This document shows, one piece after another, positions 42,332 to 44,158 of a stretch of 44,158 nt of DNA (within the stretch, counting starts at the first letter, position 1; every line of letters starts with the position of its first letter). The notes under the pieces were generated by a model. That model saw only the letters and a list, made by a program, of their open reading frames with translations, did no database searches and was not told where the DNA came from. Position numbers and translations under genes: made by a program. The stretch comes from Acetobacteraceae bacterium. Lineage in GTDB: Bacteria > Pseudomonadota > Alphaproteobacteria > Acetobacterales > Acetobacteraceae. The DNA is taken from the NCBI GenBank assembly GCA_025452005.1, contig JANWJK010000147.1, positions 1 to 44,158 of the forward strand. The letters run 5' to 3'.

Positions 42332-43044
42332 CGGAAAAGCTGTTTCTCGACGAACCACGGCTGCGGTCCGCCAGCGGCACGGTGCTGGCCAGCGGGCCGG
42401 AGGGGATCGTGCTCGATCGCACGGTGTTCTATGCCCGCTCCGGTGGGCAGCCCGGCGATCTCGGGGTGCTGCGCTGGGCGGGCGGCCAGACCGCCATCGC
42501 CGACACGGTGAAAGGCGAAGGCGAGACGATCCTGCATCTTCCCGCGCCTGGTGCCGCCTTGCCGCCTGTCGGTGCCACGGTGGAGGGCGAGATCGACTGG
42601 GATCGCCGCTACCGGCTGATGCGCATGCATACCGCGATGCACCTGCTGTGCAGCCTGATCAAGGGCGCCGCTGTGACCGGCGGGTCGGTTGGCACGGATC
42701 GCTCGCGGCTCGACTTCGACCTGCCCAACCCGCCGCCCAAGGAGCACATCGAGGCGGGGCTGAATGCGCTGATCGACGCGGATCATCCGGTGCGCATCGA
42801 ATGGGTGGACGAGGCGGTGCTGGACAGCAATCTGGGGCTGGTGCGGACCATGTCGGTCGCGCCGCCGCGCGGGGCCGGGCGGGTGCGGCTGATGCGGATC
42901 GGTGAGGATGACGCGCTGGTGGACCTCCAGCCGTGCGGCGGTACGCATGTCGCGCGTACCGGCGAGATCGGCCGCATCGCGGTGGTGAAGATCGAGAACA
43001 AAGGCCGGCAGAACCGGCGCATCATCATTGCGCCAGCAGGGTAG
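42328..43044 (+). CDS. Alanyl-tRNA editing protein (AlaX-type)
   Basis: 238 residues from ATG 42328 (ATGA overlap with the NUDIX gene). The zinc-binding residues of the AlaRS-like editing domain are present: MHTAMHLL (H-x3-H, near 99-104) and CGGTHVA (C-x3-H, near 203). VFYARSGGQPGD near the start is the beta-barrel segment of the AlaX-M type. It hydrolyses wrongly charged Ser- or Gly-tRNA(Ala) in trans, protecting translation accuracy. Cytoplasmic. Confidence 0.92.
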   Translation: MTEKLFLDEPRLRSASGTVLASGPEGIVLDRTVFYARSGGQPGDLGVLRWAGGQTAIADTVKGEGETILHLPAPGAALPPVGATVEGEIDWDRRYRLMRMHTAMHLLCSLIKGAAVTGGSVGTDRSRLDFDLPNPPPKEHIEAGLNALIDADHPVRIEWVDEAVLDSNLGLVRTMSVAPPRGAGRVRLMRIGEDDALVDLQPCGGTHVARTGEIGRIAVVKIENKGRQNRRIIIAPAG

Positions 43045-43063
43045 CCCTCGCGCCGGGGCCGAC

Positions 43064-43894
43064 ATGACGAACCTGTTCGATCTGACCGGCCGCACCGCCG
43101 TCGTCACCGGAAGCGCCCAGGGCATGGGCCGTGCCATGGCGATCGCACTCGCCGAGGCCGGCGCCGACCTCGTGCTGCTCGACCGCAATGCAGCGGGCAT
43201 CGAGGCGACCGCGCACGCTATCGGCCAACTCGGCCGCAAGCCGCTGCCGCTCGCCGGCGACGTGACCGACACCGACCACATCGACCGCGTGTTCGCCACG
43301 GTGGACCGCGAATTCGGGCGGGTGGACATCCTGGGCAACGTGGCGGGCGAGGCGAAGGCCGGCGCGGCCGAGGACATGGCCCTGGCGGATATCCGCACCA
43401 CGTTCCACAACCTGGTGATCAGCCGCTACTACACCTGCCAGCTTGCCGGAAGGCGGATGCTGGCACAGGGCAAGGGCAGCATCATCAGCATCGGCTCGAT
43501 CGCCGGCGTGTCGTCGCTCGGGCGGGCGCAGTCGGTGTACGGCATGGCGATGGCGGCGGTGATCCAGATGACGCGCGAGCTGAGCACCGAATGGGCCGGT
43601 CGCGGCGTGCGGGTGAACTGCATCCTGCCCGCGCAGGTGTTGGGCGCCAACGGGCTGGGGCCGCGCATGGCAGCCGATCCGTGGCTGCGCGACACGTTCC
43701 TCCGAGGCATCCCGGCCGGACGGTTCGGGCAGGCGGACGATATCAAGGGCCTGTCGGTGTTCTTGGCGTCGGATGCGGCGGACTGGGTCACCGGCGCGGC
43801 GATTCCGATGGATGGCGGCAACCTGGCGATGAACGCCGGCGGTGGGCTGCTGGCACCGATCATGGAGAGGTACGGGTTGGGGCAACCTGATTAA
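43064..43894 (+). CDS. Short-chain dehydrogenase/reductase with altered active site
   Basis: 276 residues from ATG 43064, 19 bp after the AlaX gene. The Rossmann motif is VVTGSAQGMGRAMA (near 14-27), with DRNA for cofactor choice and LGNVAGEAKAG in place of NNAG. Ser is present (ISIGSIAG) and Tyr is in SVYGMAMAAV, but the usual Lys of Y-x3-K is Met (tac ggc atg gcg atg). The C-terminus (LSVFLASDAADWVTGAAIPMDGGNLAM) is standard for classical SDRs. The missing Lys suggests altered or no dehydrogenase activity, although the fold and cofactor site look intact. Confidence 0.88.
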   Translation: MTNLFDLTGRTAVVTGSAQGMGRAMAIALAEAGADLVLLDRNAAGIEATAHAIGQLGRKPLPLAGDVTDTDHIDRVFATVDREFGRVDILGNVAGEAKAGAAEDMALADIRTTFHNLVISRYYTCQLAGRRMLAQGKGSIISIGSIAGVSSLGRAQSVYGMAMAAVIQMTRELSTEWAGRGVRVNCILPAQVLGANGLGPRMAADPWLRDTFLRGIPAGRFGQADDIKGLSVFLASDAADWVTGAAIPMDGGNLAMNAGGGLLAPIMERYGLGQPD

Positions 43895-43953
43895 CGAAGT
43901 CGCAGCAAGACGACGCGTTTTCTGGGGCGGCATCCTGAAGCGGAACCGCGCCA

Positions 43954-44097
43954 ATGCCGACCCTGAGCACGTTCTATGGCATCTTGATCCAGATGTTCTG
44001 GCAGGATCATCCGCCGCCACATTTCCACGCATTATACCAATCCGCGTTGACGTTGACTCTCCGGGGTTGCGAATCGCTCGGCGCTTCGAATCGATAG
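43954..44097 (+). pseudogene. Truncated DUF4160 protein
   Basis: ATG 43954 opens MPTLSTFYGILIQMFWQDHP followed by PPHFHALY, which is the beginning of DUF4160 proteins. These are about 80-90 residues long, and after HALY an acidic A/E-rich segment is expected. Here the sequence changes to QSALTLTLRGCESLGASNR and stops at 44095-44097. The break falls at about residue 28, so the gene looks cut by a deletion or insertion. DUF4160 genes often pair with DUF2442 genes in small toxin-antitoxin-like pairs; no partner is seen before the window ends. Confidence 0.55.
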
Positions 44098-44158
44098 CCG
44101 CGGGGCGATTGTCGCCCAAGGGGGCATCGGATGAGCGCGGCGATCCCAATCACTCGCC

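Noticed and set aside
1-44158. CRISPR arrays, tRNA or rRNA genes, prophage structural genes
   Set aside because: No regularly spaced direct repeats, no cloverleaf-like sequences and no phage head, tail or integrase genes were seen on reading both strands.

Overview
The window is GC-rich, tightly packed bacterial chromosome. Gene content (RTX-type secreted protein, Core-2-like and multidomain glycosyltransferases, Tat-exported binding protein, AI-2E transporter, hydroxypyruvate isomerase plus tartronate semialdehyde reductase, many ATGA/GTGA start-stop overlaps, frequent GTG/TTG starts) suggests an alphaproteobacterium, most likely of the Acetobacteraceae/Rhodospirillales type. This is inference from gene style; no rRNA or other phylogenetic marker is present.

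Layout. (1) 1-1865: end of a luciferase-like flavin monooxygenase and an amidohydrolase. (2) 1880-14532: a surface-glycan or glycosylation island with a 1129-residue two-catalytic-domain glycosyltransferase, a small protein with FDxxWY repeats, a pyruvyl-transferase-like protein, a WbsX/GH99-like protein with a signal peptide, a methyltransferase, a Core-2-like glycosyltransferase, an RTX-like secreted protein and a 953-residue double GT2 enzyme. (3) 14581-15320: debris, namely an intact Xre/ParS-type antitoxin whose RES toxin is reduced to a fragment, and a scrap of an IS transposase. (4) 15421-24719: a nine-gene co-directional operon with zwf, a polyamine-type ABC importer, a zinc alcohol dehydrogenase, two Gfo/Idh/MocA dehydrogenases and an IolE-like dehydratase, probably importing and oxidising a polyol such as an inositol. 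(5) 25017-27254: a UbiA-type prenyltransferase and a GT87 membrane glycosyltransferase. (6) 27255-30106: a vWA / PP2C phosphatase / kinase operon on the minus strand, the TerY-P triad, associated with stress response and phage defence. (7) 30382-32069: a LysR regulator, a small unknown gene, and two copies of a 64-bp regulatory-looking element. (8) 32070-44158: mostly housekeeping and metabolism: GNAT, dut, a NitT/TauT-like ABC transporter with fused permeases, a polyprenyl-phosphate sugar synthase-like GT2, an AI-2E transporter, hyi-glxR with an XRE regulator, NUDIX, AlaX editing protein, an SDR lacking its catalytic lysine, and a truncated DUF4160 gene.

The most notable points are the TerY-P triad, the ungapped 64-bp element (47/64 identical by hand count) lying upstream of that triad and of the small unknown gene near it, the unusual composition of the zwf-led polyol operon, and the repeat-bearing multidomain glycosyltransferases. 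All calls come from reading the sequence; no database search was possible.
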